A stretch of 64,000 bases of DNA from Mycobacterium sp. 852002-51971_SCH5477799-a. GTDB taxonomy: Bacteria > Actinomycetota > Actinomycetes > Mycobacteriales > Mycobacteriaceae. Positions 16,422-25,019 of the stretch are shown piece by piece (the first letter of the stretch is position 1; each line of letters opens with the position of its first letter). Position numbers and translations under genes: made by a program. The stretch is from positions 1-64,000 of the forward strand of contig NZ_LZIF01000111.1 of assembly GCF_001667145.1 (NCBI RefSeq). The letters run 5' to 3'. Below the pieces are notes generated by a model. It saw only the letters and a program-made list of their open reading frames with translations, was not told the origin of the DNA and did not search any database.

Positions 16422-17144
16422 ATGAGAATCGACGTCGTCACGATATTTCCGGCCTATCTGGATCCGCTGCGGCAATCGTTGCCGGGCAAGGCAATCCAGT
16501 CCGGCCTAGTCGATCTGCAAGTGTACGACCTGCGGCGCTGGACGTATGACGCGCACCGCTCGGTCGACGATTCGCCCTACGGCGGAGGCCCCGGGATGGT
16601 GATGAAGGCGCCGGTGTGGGGTGAGGCGCTCGACGAGATCACTTCTGCGGAAACGCTTTTGGTTGTGCCCACCCCAGCCGGCCGGTTGTTCACGCAGGCG
16701 ACGGCCGCGCGCTGGAGCGTCGAGACCCACCTGGTGTTCGCGTGCGGCCGTTACGAGGGCATCGACCAGCGGGTCATCGAGGATGCCGCGGGGCGGATGC
16801 GCGTCGAAGAGGTTTCGATCGGCGACTACGTGCTGCCCGGCGGGGAGTCGGCGGCCATGGTGATGATCGAGGCCGTGCTGCGCCTGCTCGACGGCGTCCT
16901 CGGCAATCCCGCGTCGCATCGCGAGGATTCGCACTCCCCGGCGCTGGACCGGCGCCTGGAGGGTCCGAGCTACACCCGACCACCGAGCTGGCGTGGGCTC
17001 GACGTGCCCGAGGTGCTGCTGTCGGGTGACCACGCGCGAATCGCGGCGTGGCGCCGGGAGATCTCGCTGCAGCGCACCCGGGAGCGCCGGCCCGAACTGC
17101 TTGAATCCGAAGGCGTTGAGCCCGAAGGCGATTCGGCCCGCTAG
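16422..17144 (+). CDS. trmD: tRNA (guanine-N1-)-methyltransferase
   Basis: SPOUT-class enzyme of 240 aa that uses S-adenosylmethionine to make m1G37 in tRNAs reading CNN/CGG codons, preventing +1 frameshifts. Seen: 'MRIDVVTIFPAYLDPL' at the start, 'DDSPYGGGPGMVMKAP', 'CGRYEGIDQRV', and the trefoil-knot segment 'SIGDYVLPGGESAAMVMIEA'. It ends in CTAG, whose reverse complement is the stop of the convergent lppW-like gene, so the two reading frames overlap by four bases. Confidence 0.96.
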   Translation: MRIDVVTIFPAYLDPLRQSLPGKAIQSGLVDLQVYDLRRWTYDAHRSVDDSPYGGGPGMVMKAPVWGEALDEITSAETLLVVPTPAGRLFTQATAARWSVETHLVFACGRYEGIDQRVIEDAAGRMRVEEVSIGDYVLPGGESAAMVMIEAVLRLLDGVLGNPASHREDSHSPALDRRLEGPSYTRPPSWRGLDVPEVLLSGDHARIAAWRREISLQRTRERRPELLESEGVEPEGDSAR

Positions 17145-18118
17145 AGCCCGTGTCTGGGCGCGTCGATGCGTCCCTCGGGAAAGATCGTCTTCACCGCGCG
17201 GGTGATGGTGTCGCGGGCGGTGGCGTCATCTGCGGTCTGCAGGGACTGAACCACCATGATGTAGCGGCGGTCGGCCCCGACCACGCCGGTCGACAGATGC
17301 ATCCAGTCGCTGCCGATGCAGCACATCCAGCCCTGCTTGACCGCGACCGGCTCGGCGTACAGGCCGTCCGGGATGCCGAATCGCTGCGGATAGCCGTCGA
17401 GCCCGTTGGGGGTGGACTGCGCCAGGTCGTTGACGATGATCTTGGCCTCATCGGCCGGCAGGCCACCCGATCCGTCCAGCAGCATCTCGTAGTAGCGGAT
17501 CAGGTCGGTCACCGAGCTCATGGTGTTCCACCAGCGCCCATCGCTGGGCGGGGTGGTGGAGGACAAGCCATAGCGGACGGCCACCTCGCTGATGATGGCG
17601 GCTCCGCCGCCCTGACCCCAGAACTTCTCGGCCGCGCCGTCGTCGGATGACTGCAGCATGATGTCCAGGGCCTGGCGGTCATCGGCGCTCAGCGGCGCCT
17701 TGCCCTCGCTTTCGTGCAGCAACAGATCATCCGCGATGAACAACTTGGCCACCGACGCGGTGCCGATGACCTGGCTGTTTCCGTTGGCGACCAATTGATG
17801 GGTGCTGCGATCGAGGATGGCCACCGACAGAGCGGCGCCGCTGCCGGCGGCCTCGTCGGCGGCGTGCTGCACGCGGCCCTGCAGCTGACCGAATCCCGGG
17901 CTGGGTAGCGCCTGGGCCGGCTGCGGGGGACCGGCCGCCTCGACCATCAGCGCGGCCGACTGCGGGGGAACCGAGGTCGGTGGCGCGGACACGACCCGGA
18001 CGGGCGCGGTAACCGGCAAGGTGTACACCTTAGCCTGGACCAGCGCCTCGGAACCGGCGGCAACCACCAACGTCACCGCCGCAGTGGCGGTGATCAGCGT
18101 CAGCGGATGTACCCGCAT
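17141..18118 (-). CDS. lppW: LppW-like beta-lactamase-fold protein lacking its lipobox Cys
   Basis: Secreted protein of 325 aa, homologous to H37Rv LppW (Rv2905), with a beta-lactamase/transpeptidase-like fold. Seen: hydrophobic N-terminal segment from ATG 18118, 'TASVAKLFIADDLLL' containing an SxxK-like SVAK, 'QSSDDGAAEKFW' and 'VKQGWMCC'. Oddity: where a lipobox should end in Cys the sequence reads A-A-G-S-E-A (codon TCC), so the protein is probably not lipidated but stays as a membrane-anchored or cleaved secreted form. Catalytic role unproven. Confidence 0.88.
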   Translation of the reverse strand: MRVHPLTLITATAAVTLVVAAGSEALVQAKVYTLPVTAPVRVVSAPPTSVPPQSAALMVEAAGPPQPAQALPSPGFGQLQGRVQHAADEAAGSGAALSVAILDRSTHQLVANGNSQVIGTASVAKLFIADDLLLHESEGKAPLSADDRQALDIMLQSSDDGAAEKFWGQGGGAAIISEVAVRYGLSSTTPPSDGRWWNTMSSVTDLIRYYEMLLDGSGGLPADEAKIIVNDLAQSTPNGLDGYPQRFGIPDGLYAEPVAVKQGWMCCIGSDWMHLSTGVVGADRRYIMVVQSLQTADDATARDTITRAVKTIFPEGRIDAPRHGL

Positions 18119-18460
18119 TCCTCTCCTCCGGCGTGACGTCGGCACAGTGCAACAGCGGGCCCCTCGCGCCACCTGCACCGGCCATCACGCTCCCATGCGG
18201 GCAGCGCGTTCTGGCCCCAGTCATATTTACCATTTACCAGCGCGTTTGGCGCGCCGTGAATCGCCGACTCGCGGTGATTTCCGCGGCACGCGCCCCGTCT
18301 GGCACAATTGACCAGTTGTCTCCAGCGGTTGCAGGCCGGTCGAGCCGTTTCCCGCCTGCTGCGAGATACGCCAGAAAGCCCGAAACCATCGGCTTGGCGA
18401 CCGCCTCACACCTGCGTGTGGGTAGCTGCCGTCGGCCGCGACCGCAAGGAAGTGTCTCGC
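18119..18460. other. Divergent intergenic region lppW-rplS
   Basis: 342 nt without a gene. It must hold promoters for both directions. The right half appears to be the rplS leader: it contains a CACAAT element and a short hairpin (CACAC-CTGC-GTGTG, 18407-18420) shortly before the ribosome-binding site. A short AT-rich patch lies near 18220-18240. Confidence 0.6.
18303..18308 (+). promoter_or_regulatory. Probable -10 element for rplS
   Basis: CACAAT in GTCTGGCACAATTG, nearly identical to the element before rpsP. It predicts an untranslated leader of about 145 nt. Confidence 0.4.
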
Positions 18461-18802
18461 ATGAACCGGCTGGACTTCGTCGATCAGGCGTCGCTGCGCG
18501 ACGACATCCCGGTGTTCGGCCCGGGTGACACCGTCAACGTGCACGTAAAGGTCATCGAGGGCGCCAAGGAGCGTATCCAGGTGTTCAAGGGCGTGGTGAT
18601 CCGTCGTCAGGGCGGTGGCATCCGCGAGACCTTCACCGTGCGCAAGGAAAGCTATGGCGTCGGCGTCGAGCGGACGTTCCCGGTGCACTCGCCCAACATC
18701 GACCACATCCAGGTGGTGACCCGCGGTGACGTCCGCCGCGCGAAGTTGTACTACCTGCGTGAGCTGCGCGGCAAGAAGGCCAAGATCAAGGAGAAGCGCT
18801 GA
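18461..18802 (+). CDS. rplS: 50S ribosomal protein L19
   Basis: L19 sits at the 30S-50S interface. The protein is 113 aa, the family norm, with 'DIPVFGPGDTVNVHVKVIEGAKERIQVFKGVVI' and 'KAKIKEKR' at the end. ATG 18461 is preceded by AAGGAAG; upstream in-frame codons belong to the leader. Separated from trmD by the minus-strand lppW-like gene, as in H37Rv. Confidence 0.97.
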   Translation: MNRLDFVDQASLRDDIPVFGPGDTVNVHVKVIEGAKERIQVFKGVVIRRQGGGIRETFTVRKESYGVGVERTFPVHSPNIDHIQVVTRGDVRRAKLYYLRELRGKKAKIKEKR

Positions 18803-18884
18803 GCCGGGACGCCTTGGCGGCGCTGCTGATTCGTCCCATCATCGGTCCGGTGCGCCGGTTGACCGGGCCACAACGTGCGCTGGC

Positions 18885-18890
18885 TACGCT
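18885..18890 (+). promoter_or_regulatory. -10 element for lepB
   Basis: TACGCT (TANNNT) ends 6 nt before the GTG start of lepB; no Shine-Dalgarno sequence. Probable leaderless promoter. Confidence 0.5.
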
Positions 18891-18896
18891 GATCCC

Positions 18897-19802
18897 GTGA
18901 CCGATACCGCGGATTCATCGAAGCCCGAGCCCCACGCCGGCGAGTCAGATCCGAAGGTCTCCACCCGCAACCCGGAGACGCGCCCGGACGAGGCCGAGGC
19001 CACGGCCGGCTCGATCCCCGAACCGGCGCCGGTGGCGGACACCCCCGACGACGGCGAGCCGGCGGACTCCACGCGATCGACGTTGCGCGAGTTCGCGCTC
19101 CTGGCGGTGATCGCCGTCGTCCTCTACTACGTCATGTTGACCTTCGTGGCGCGGCCCTATCTGATCCCGTCGGAATCCATGGAGCCGACACTGCACGGGT
19201 GCACGGGCTGCGTCGGTGACCGGATCATGGTCGACAAGGTCAGCTACCGTTTCAGCGCTCCGCGCCCCGGCGACGTCATCGTCTTCAAGGGCCCGCCGCC
19301 GTGGAACCTCGGCTACAAATCGATTCGGTCCAGCAACACCGTGCTGCGCTGGGTGCAAAACGCGCTGTCGTTCGTCGGCTTCGTGCCGCCCGACGAAAAC
19401 GACCTGGTCAAGCGGGTCATCGCGGTCGGCGGGCAGACGGTGCAGTGCCGCGCGGACACCGGGTTGACGGTCGATGGCAAGCCGCTCAAAGAGCCGTACC
19501 TGGACCGCACCACCATGGCCGCCGACCCGTCGGTGTACCCCTGCCTGGGCAGCGAGTTCGGGCCGGTCGCCGTCCCGGCCGGGCGGCTGTGGGTGATGGG
19601 CGACAACCGCACACACTCGGCGGATTCGCGGGCGCACTGCACCAGCGTGCCGGCCGAAGCACTCAAGGGCGTCTTGTGCACCGGCGACCCGACGTCGGGA
19701 ACCGTGCCGGTGGCCAACGTGATCGGAAAAGCAAGGTTCATCGTGTGGCCGCCGTCCCGGTGGGGCGGCGTGGGATCGGTGAACCCGCAGCAGAATCGGT
19801 AG
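18897..19802 (+). CDS. lepB: Signal peptidase I
   Basis: Membrane serine protease of 301 aa that cleaves Sec and Tat signal peptides on the outer face of the membrane. Layout: a long acidic, Pro-rich cytoplasmic N-terminus (about 65 aa), one membrane helix 'FALLAVIAVVLYYVMLTFVA', then box B 'IPSESMEPTL' with the catalytic Ser, box D 'DLVKRVIAVGG' with the general-base Lys, and box E 'GDNRTHSADSR'. The start is GTG 18897. Two nucleotides separate its stop from rnhB. Confidence 0.95.
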   Translation: MTDTADSSKPEPHAGESDPKVSTRNPETRPDEAEATAGSIPEPAPVADTPDDGEPADSTRSTLREFALLAVIAVVLYYVMLTFVARPYLIPSESMEPTLHGCTGCVGDRIMVDKVSYRFSAPRPGDVIVFKGPPPWNLGYKSIRSSNTVLRWVQNALSFVGFVPPDENDLVKRVIAVGGQTVQCRADTGLTVDGKPLKEPYLDRTTMAADPSVYPCLGSEFGPVAVPAGRLWVMGDNRTHSADSRAHCTSVPAEALKGVLCTGDPTSGTVPVANVIGKARFIVWPPSRWGGVGSVNPQQNR

Positions 19803-19804
19803 CC

Positions 19805-20524
19805 GTGGCCACGACGTGGCCGCCACGGACGGTGATCCGTAAGTCGTCGGGGTTGCGCACCCTGGAATCCGCGCTGTACCGCAGCGGTTTGGGGCCGGTG
19901 GCCGGCGTCGACGAGGTCGGCCGCGGCGCCTGTGCCGGACCGCTGGTGGTGGCGGCCTGCGTGCTCGGACCGGGGCGAATGGAAAGCCTTGCCGCGCTTG
20001 ATGATTCCAAAAAGTTGACCGAGGCCGCCCGCGAAAAGCTGTTCCCGCTGATTCGCCGCTATGCGCTGGCCTATCACGTGGTGTTCATCTCGCCGGCCGA
20101 GGTGGACCGGCGCGGCGTGCATGTCGCCAACATCGAGGGGATGCGCCGCGCCGTGGCCGGGTTGTCGGTGCGGCCCGGCTACGTGCTGAGCGACGGGTTC
20201 CGGGTGCCGGGGCTGGCCGTCCCATCGCTGCCCGTCATCGGTGGCGATGCGGTCGCGGCGTGTATCGCGGCGGCCAGCGTGCTGGCCAAGGTCAGCCGGG
20301 ACCGGTTGATGGTCGCGATGGAGGCCGACCATCCCGGCTACGGCTTCGCCCTGCACAAGGGTTACAGCACGCCGGCACACAGCACGGCGCTAACCCGGCT
20401 GGGCCCGTGCCCCGAGCATCGTTATTCGTTCATCAACGTCCGGCGCGTGGCCACCCGGAATGGCAGCCGGGTGGTGGCCGACTGCCAACCGGACCCACCG
20501 CTGCAGCGCGACGGATATCGGTGA
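19805..20524 (+). CDS. rnhB: Ribonuclease HII
   Basis: Cleaves RNA in RNA-DNA hybrids, including single ribonucleotides in DNA; 239 aa. Seen: 'VAGVDEVGRGACAGPLVVAA' with the catalytic Asp-Glu pair, 'LDDSKKLTEAARE', 'LSDGFRVPG' and 'AASVLAKVSRDRLM'. GTG 19805 is 2 nt after lepB; the frame is open further upstream, but only in the shadow of lepB. Operon lepB-rnhB-DUF2469 as in other mycobacteria. Confidence 0.95.
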   Translation: MATTWPPRTVIRKSSGLRTLESALYRSGLGPVAGVDEVGRGACAGPLVVAACVLGPGRMESLAALDDSKKLTEAAREKLFPLIRRYALAYHVVFISPAEVDRRGVHVANIEGMRRAVAGLSVRPGYVLSDGFRVPGLAVPSLPVIGGDAVAACIAAASVLAKVSRDRLMVAMEADHPGYGFALHKGYSTPAHSTALTRLGPCPEHRYSFINVRRVATRNGSRVVADCQPDPPLQRDGYR

Positions 20525-20616
20525 GGAAAGATGAGATCAGGATTCCCACCCCGGCTAACGGCAGCCAGCGCCGGGAACCCCCGGGAAAACGGTCTGGGAG
20601 AAGGACGTCGGAGCAG

Positions 20617-20922
20617 ATGAGTGCAGAAGATCTCGAAAAGTACGAAACCGAGATGGAGCTCTCGCTGTACCGCGAATACAAGGACATCGTCGGCCAGTTC
20701 AGCTACGTGGTGGAAACCGAACGGCGGTTCTACCTGGCCAACAGCGTGGAGATGACGCCGCGCAACGCCGACGGTGAGGTCTACTTCGAGCTGCGACTGT
20801 CCGACGCCTGGGTGTGGGACATGTACCGGCCGGCGCGGTTCGTCAAGCAGGTGCGGGTGGTCACCTTCAAGGACGTCAACATCGAAGAGGTCGAGAAGCC
20901 CGAGCTGCGGCTCCCCGAGTAG
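20617..20922 (+). CDS. DUF2469 protein (Rv2901c-like)
   Basis: Small acidic protein of 101 aa, conserved throughout actinobacteria and always next to rnhB; function unknown. The sequence 'MSAEDLEKYETEMELSLYREYKDIVGQFSYVVETERRFYL' matches the family from the first residue, so ATG 20617 is secure (GTCGGAGCAG upstream). Ends 6 nt before the convergent GAF-ANTAR gene. Confidence 0.93.
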   Translation: MSAEDLEKYETEMELSLYREYKDIVGQFSYVVETERRFYLANSVEMTPRNADGEVYFELRLSDAWVWDMYRPARFVKQVRVVTFKDVNIEEVEKPELRLPE

Positions 20923-20928
20923 CTGGCG

Positions 20929-21699
20929 CTAGTTGTTCGACGGAAGCTGATTTTCGATCTCCGGTGGCAGCTGACCGCGATTCTCGATGACCGCGCGCGC
21001 CACCTCGGCCAGCTTGATGTTCAGCGCCTGGGAGTGGCGTCGCAGCAGATCGAACGCCGCGTCCTCGCTCATGTCGTGCAACAGCATCAACATGCCGACG
21101 GCCTTGCCGATCTCGCGGTTGCTGAGCAACCCGCGGCGCAGGCTAGCCGCATCCTCGCCCTTACTGACCGCGTTGATGGCGACGCTGGCGAATGCGGCCA
21201 GCACGGCCGCCCGCCCGGCGGATTCGGAGTCGAACATGTTGGGGGTGTCACTGAACAAGTTGAGCGCGGCCCCTTTGCGCTTGTCGACCAGAAGCCGAAA
21301 ACCCATCGCGCCGCGCACCGGGGTCTCTGCGACCAGGATTTTCGCCAGGCTGGGCCACAGCGAGGGGGTCGTCAGATCGGTGTCGATCTGCGGCGTCTCC
21401 TCTTCGATGGCGTCGATGCAGGGGCCGTCACCGGCCCGCCTCTCGATGTCGTCGATGTGCTTCGCGAGCCAGTCACTGGCACCGACGGTGAGGTATTTGT
21501 CGTTCTCGCGGACCAACAGGCTGGCGTGGTCACAGCCGCGGACGGTCAGGGTGGCGGCCACGCAGATGGCCGCATACATCTGGTTGACGTCGGAGCCCTG
21601 GTAGATGATCTCGGCGAGAGCGGCGAAAACCGTCGCGGGGTCGGCCTTCTCTCCGCCCGTAGCGGGCGCGTGTGCGCGGGTCTTCGATTGGTCCGCCAT
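20929..21699 (-). CDS. GAF and ANTAR domain regulator
   Basis: Protein of 256 aa with an N-terminal GAF sensor domain (about residues 15-165, 'VFAALAEIIYQGSDVNQMYAAICVAA') and a C-terminal ANTAR RNA-binding domain ('LSNREIGKAVGMLMLLHDMSEDAAFDLLRRHSQ', about 190-240). ANTAR proteins bind paired hexanucleotide-loop hairpins in nascent RNA and block termination, so this probably regulates by antitermination in response to a small ligand. ATG 21699 follows AGGAATGAGG at good spacing. Not part of the H37Rv gene order here, hence accessory. Confidence 0.88.
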   Translation of the reverse strand: MADQSKTRAHAPATGGEKADPATVFAALAEIIYQGSDVNQMYAAICVAATLTVRGCDHASLLVRENDKYLTVGASDWLAKHIDDIERRAGDGPCIDAIEEETPQIDTDLTTPSLWPSLAKILVAETPVRGAMGFRLLVDKRKGAALNLFSDTPNMFDSESAGRAAVLAAFASVAINAVSKGEDAASLRRGLLSNREIGKAVGMLMLLHDMSEDAAFDLLRRHSQALNIKLAEVARAVIENRGQLPPEIENQLPSNN

Positions 21700-21983
21700 G
21701 TCATGCCTCATTCCTGCGGTGTCGGCGGTGTTATCCGCGTTTGATCGCCGTAGATTATCCGCCGCCGGTACCAGCCTTACACGCAGTTTCGTGCGGTTGC
21801 GGCCGATCCTGGCATCTTGGCCGGTCATCGTTGACCGCAAAGCCCTCGCTGACGATGTGCAGTGCCCGAACGTCCAACCGCTCGAGAGTCGCGAGAGCTG
21901 GAAAGATGGTTCTACCACGAGCCGGGACTTGCCGATGTCCGCCCGCGGGGTTTCGGTTGGCCGCGGCAGGGAAGGACGTTCTG

Positions 21984-22964
21984 ATGGGAGTGACCGTCGC
22001 GGTGACCGGACCAACCGGGGAGATCGGCGTCTCCGCGGTGACGGCGCTTGAGCGCGAACCCGCCGTCGACGCGATCATCGGGATGGCTCGCCGGCCGTTT
22101 GACCCGTCGTCGCGCGGCTGGCTGAAGACCAGCTATCAGCAGGGCGACATCCTGGACCGCGCGGCCGTCGACGCCTTGGTCGCGCAGGCCGATGTGGTGA
22201 TCCACCTGGCGTTCATCATCATGGGTTCGCGCGACGAGAGCGCCCGGGTGAATCTCGAAGGCACCCGCAACGTGTTCGAGGCGACGGCGGCCGCCGACCG
22301 GCCCCGGCGCCTGGTGTACACCTCGTCGGTGGCGGCATACGGCTACCACTCCGACAATCCCGTCCCGCTGACCGAGGACGTGGCGGCCCGGGGGTCCGCA
22401 GAGCACTATTACTCCGAGCAGAAGGCGGCGTGCGAGGCGCTGCTCGCCGACATCACTAAGGACTCGCCGCTCGAGGTCTATGTGCTGCGGCCCTGCGTGG
22501 TGGCCGGGCCCAACGCCACCGCCCTGGCCGACGCCATGCCCTGGAACCAATTGCCCGGCCCGGTGCGTGCGGTGGTCAAAGCCGTCCCGGTCCTCAAGCC
22601 GGTGGTGCCCGATCCGGGGTACCCGCTGCAACTTGTGCACCACGACGACGTGGCGACGGCGATCGCGCTGGCGGCCACCGCCCCGGCGCCCCCGGGGGTG
22701 TACAACATCGCCGGCGACGGGGTGGTGACCGTGACCGACGTGGCCAGGGCGCTGGGCGGGCGCCCGGTGCGGGTCCCCGCGGTCGCGGCGACGGCGGCGT
22801 CGGCGGCGATCTCGCGGGTGCCGCGGGTGCCGTCCATGCTGGAATGGCTGCACACCGCGCGGACCTCGATGGTGATGGACACCACCAAGGCCAAGACCCA
22901 ACTGGGCTGGCGTCCGCTGCACTCTTCGGCCGAGACGCTGGCAGCGCTTGCCGCGGGAGCGTGA
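21984..22964 (+). CDS. NAD-dependent epimerase/dehydratase (extended SDR)
   Basis: Rossmann-fold enzyme of 326 aa. Seen: nucleotide loop 'VTGPTGEIG' at residues 7-15, the acidic 'GDILDRAAV' loop, 'LVYTSSVAAYG', and the catalytic 'YYSEQKAA' Tyr-x3-Lys. Related to nucleoside-diphosphate-sugar epimerases; substrate unknown. ATG 21984 has GGAAGGACG upstream. It diverges from the GAF-ANTAR gene across a 284-nt region. Confidence 0.88.
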   Translation: MGVTVAVTGPTGEIGVSAVTALEREPAVDAIIGMARRPFDPSSRGWLKTSYQQGDILDRAAVDALVAQADVVIHLAFIIMGSRDESARVNLEGTRNVFEATAAADRPRRLVYTSSVAAYGYHSDNPVPLTEDVAARGSAEHYYSEQKAACEALLADITKDSPLEVYVLRPCVVAGPNATALADAMPWNQLPGPVRAVVKAVPVLKPVVPDPGYPLQLVHHDDVATAIALAATAPAPPGVYNIAGDGVVTVTDVARALGGRPVRVPAVAATAASAAISRVPRVPSMLEWLHTARTSMVMDTTKAKTQLGWRPLHSSAETLAALAAGA

Positions 22965-23131
22965 GAACGCAACGGGCGATCCGGTTTTCGTCGGACCGGT
23001 CACCTAGCCGCACCCAGGTGCCGCCGCCCGGCTGTGGATGGGCGACGCACTGGGGATAACCGGCCGGCGCGGGCGGCCGTGGGTCGCGATGATGGCCCGT
23101 CTCGTCGGGGGCGTGGGGCACCTTGGCCCCC

Positions 23132-23509
23132 ATGACGACCGAAACGACGATGACGCGGATCCAGCTGGGGGCGATGGGCGAGGCGCTCGCCGTGGATCAT
23201 CTGATGCGGATGGGGCTGCGGATCCTGCAGCGCAACTGGCGCTGCCGCTACGGCGAACTCGACATCATCGCCCGCGACGACGCCACGTCGACGGTGGTGT
23301 TCGTCGAGGTGAAGACCCGCACCGGGGACGGATACGGGGGATTGGCGCATGCGGTCACCCCGCGCAAGGTGCTGCGGTTGCGCAGGCTGGCCGGGCTGTG
23401 GCTGGCCGGCCAGGGCCAGCGCAGCGCGGGGATCCGCATCGACGTGATCGGCGTGCGGGTCGGGCGCCGCCGCATCCCCGAGATCACCCACCTGCAAGGG
23501 ATCGGCTGA
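23132..23509 (+). CDS. YraN/UPF0102 nuclease-fold protein (Rv2898c-like)
   Basis: Restriction-endonuclease-like fold protein of 125 aa. Seen: 'GEALAVDHLMRMGLRILQRNWRCRYGELDIIARD' and 'VVFVEVKTRTGDGYGG', giving the Glu, Asp and ExK metal-site residues of the PD-(D/E)XK class. Usually found next to comM and dprA and suspected to act in DNA recombination. ATG 23132 is chosen; TTG 23123 or ATG 23150 remain possible. The stop overlaps the comM start by one base. Confidence 0.87.
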   Translation: MTTETTMTRIQLGAMGEALAVDHLMRMGLRILQRNWRCRYGELDIIARDDATSTVVFVEVKTRTGDGYGGLAHAVTPRKVLRLRRLAGLWLAGQGQRSAGIRIDVIGVRVGRRRIPEITHLQGIG

Positions 23510-25019
23510 TGGCGCTGGGACGCGCGTTCTCCGTCGCGGTGCGCGGCGTTGACGGGCAGATCGTGGAGATCGAAGCCGACATCACGTCCGGGCTGCCGGG
23601 CGTGCACCTGGTGGGACTGCCCGACGCCGCCCTGCAGGAGTCGCGCGACCGGGTACGGGCGGCCGTCACCAACTGCGGCAACACGTGGCCCGCGGCGCGG
23701 CTGACGCTGGCGCTGTCACCTGCGACGCTGCCCAAAATGGGGTCGGTCTACGACATCGCCCTGGCCGTCGCGGTGTTGTCCGCGCAGCGCAGGAACCCCT
23801 GGGACCGGCTGGAGAAAACGGTGCTGCTCGGTGAGCTGTCCCTGGACGGGCGGGTCCGGCCGGTGCGCGGGGTGCTGCCCGCCGTGCTGGCCGCCAAACG
23901 CGACGGTTGGCCGGCCGTGGTGGTTCCGGTGGACAACCTCGCCGAGGCCAGCCTGGTCGACGGCATCGACGTGTGGGGCGTGCGCACCCTGCGGCAGCTG
24001 CAGAAGTGGCTCAGCGGCAGCGGCGCCCTGGACGGCAGGATCGACGCGCAGCCGACGGACGGCGGGCCCGAGGCGGATCTGGTCGACGTCGTCGGGCAGA
24101 CGCAGGCGCGGTTCGCGGTCGAGGTGGCCGCCGCCGGGGCGCACCACCTCATGCTCACCGGGCCGCCGGGGTGGGCAAAACCATGCTCGCACAGCGCCTT
24201 CCGGGGTTGCTGCCGCCGCTGACCGAGGCCGAGTCCCTGGAAGTCACGGCGATTCACTCGGTGGCCGGCCTACTGTCGGGCGACACACCGTTGATCACCA
24301 GACCGCCATTTGTGGCGCCACACCACAGTTCCAGCGTCGCCGCGCTCGTCGGCGGGGGGTCCGGGATGGCCCGACCGGGCGCCGTAAGCCGCGCGCATCG
24401 CGGGGTGCTCTTCCTCGACGAGTGCGCCGAGATCCGGGTCAGCGCGCTGGAAGCCCTGCGAACACCGTTGGAGGACGGCGAGATTCGCCTTGCCCGCCGC
24501 GACGGGGTGGCCTGTTATCCCGCGCGATTTCAGCTGGTGCTGGCCGCCAACCTGTGCCCGTGCGCCCCGGCCGACCCGCAGGACTGCATCTGCGCGGCGG
24601 CGGCGAAACGTCGCTACCTCGGCAAGCTGTCGGGACCGCTGCTGGACCGGGTGGACCTTCGCGTGCAGATGCATCAGGTGAAGGCGGGAGCGTTCGCAGG
24701 CGGAGACGCTGAGTCGACGGCGCAGGTCCGTCGCCGGGTGGCGCTGGCCCGCGCTGCCGCCGCCCAGCGCTGGTTGCCACACGGATTTCGCACCAACGCC
24801 GAAGTCAGCGGGGCGCTGCTGCGCCGGAAGTTCCGTCCCAGCAACGCGGCGATGGAGCCGCTGCAAAGGGCGCTGGATCGCGGACTGCTCAGCATCCGCG
24901 GACTCGACCGCACATTGCGCGTCGCGTGGAGCCTGGCCGACCTGGCCGGCCGCCCATCTCCCGGGATAGACGAAGTCGCCGCCGCACTCAGCTTCCGCCA
25001 GCCAGGGGCCCAGCGATGA
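23509..25019 (+). pseudogene. comM: ComM/YifB-like Mg-chelatase-family AAA+ ATPase, frameshifted in Walker A
   Basis: AAA+ branch-migration helicase family (Rv2897c). The N-terminal half reads in frame from ATG 23509 ('GRAFSVAVRGVDGQIVEIEADITSGLPGVHLVGLPD') through 'HHLMLTGPPG', then shifts: the G-run at 24168-24171 has four Gs where five are needed for GPPGVGKT. The downstream half continues one frame over ('VGKTMLAQRLPGLLPPLTEAE', 'LFLDECAEI', the C-terminal Mg_chelatase_C domain) to a stop overlapping dprA. Restoring one G gives a 503-aa protein, the normal length. Either a real recent loss or a homopolymer sequencing error; no other damage is visible. Confidence 0.85.
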
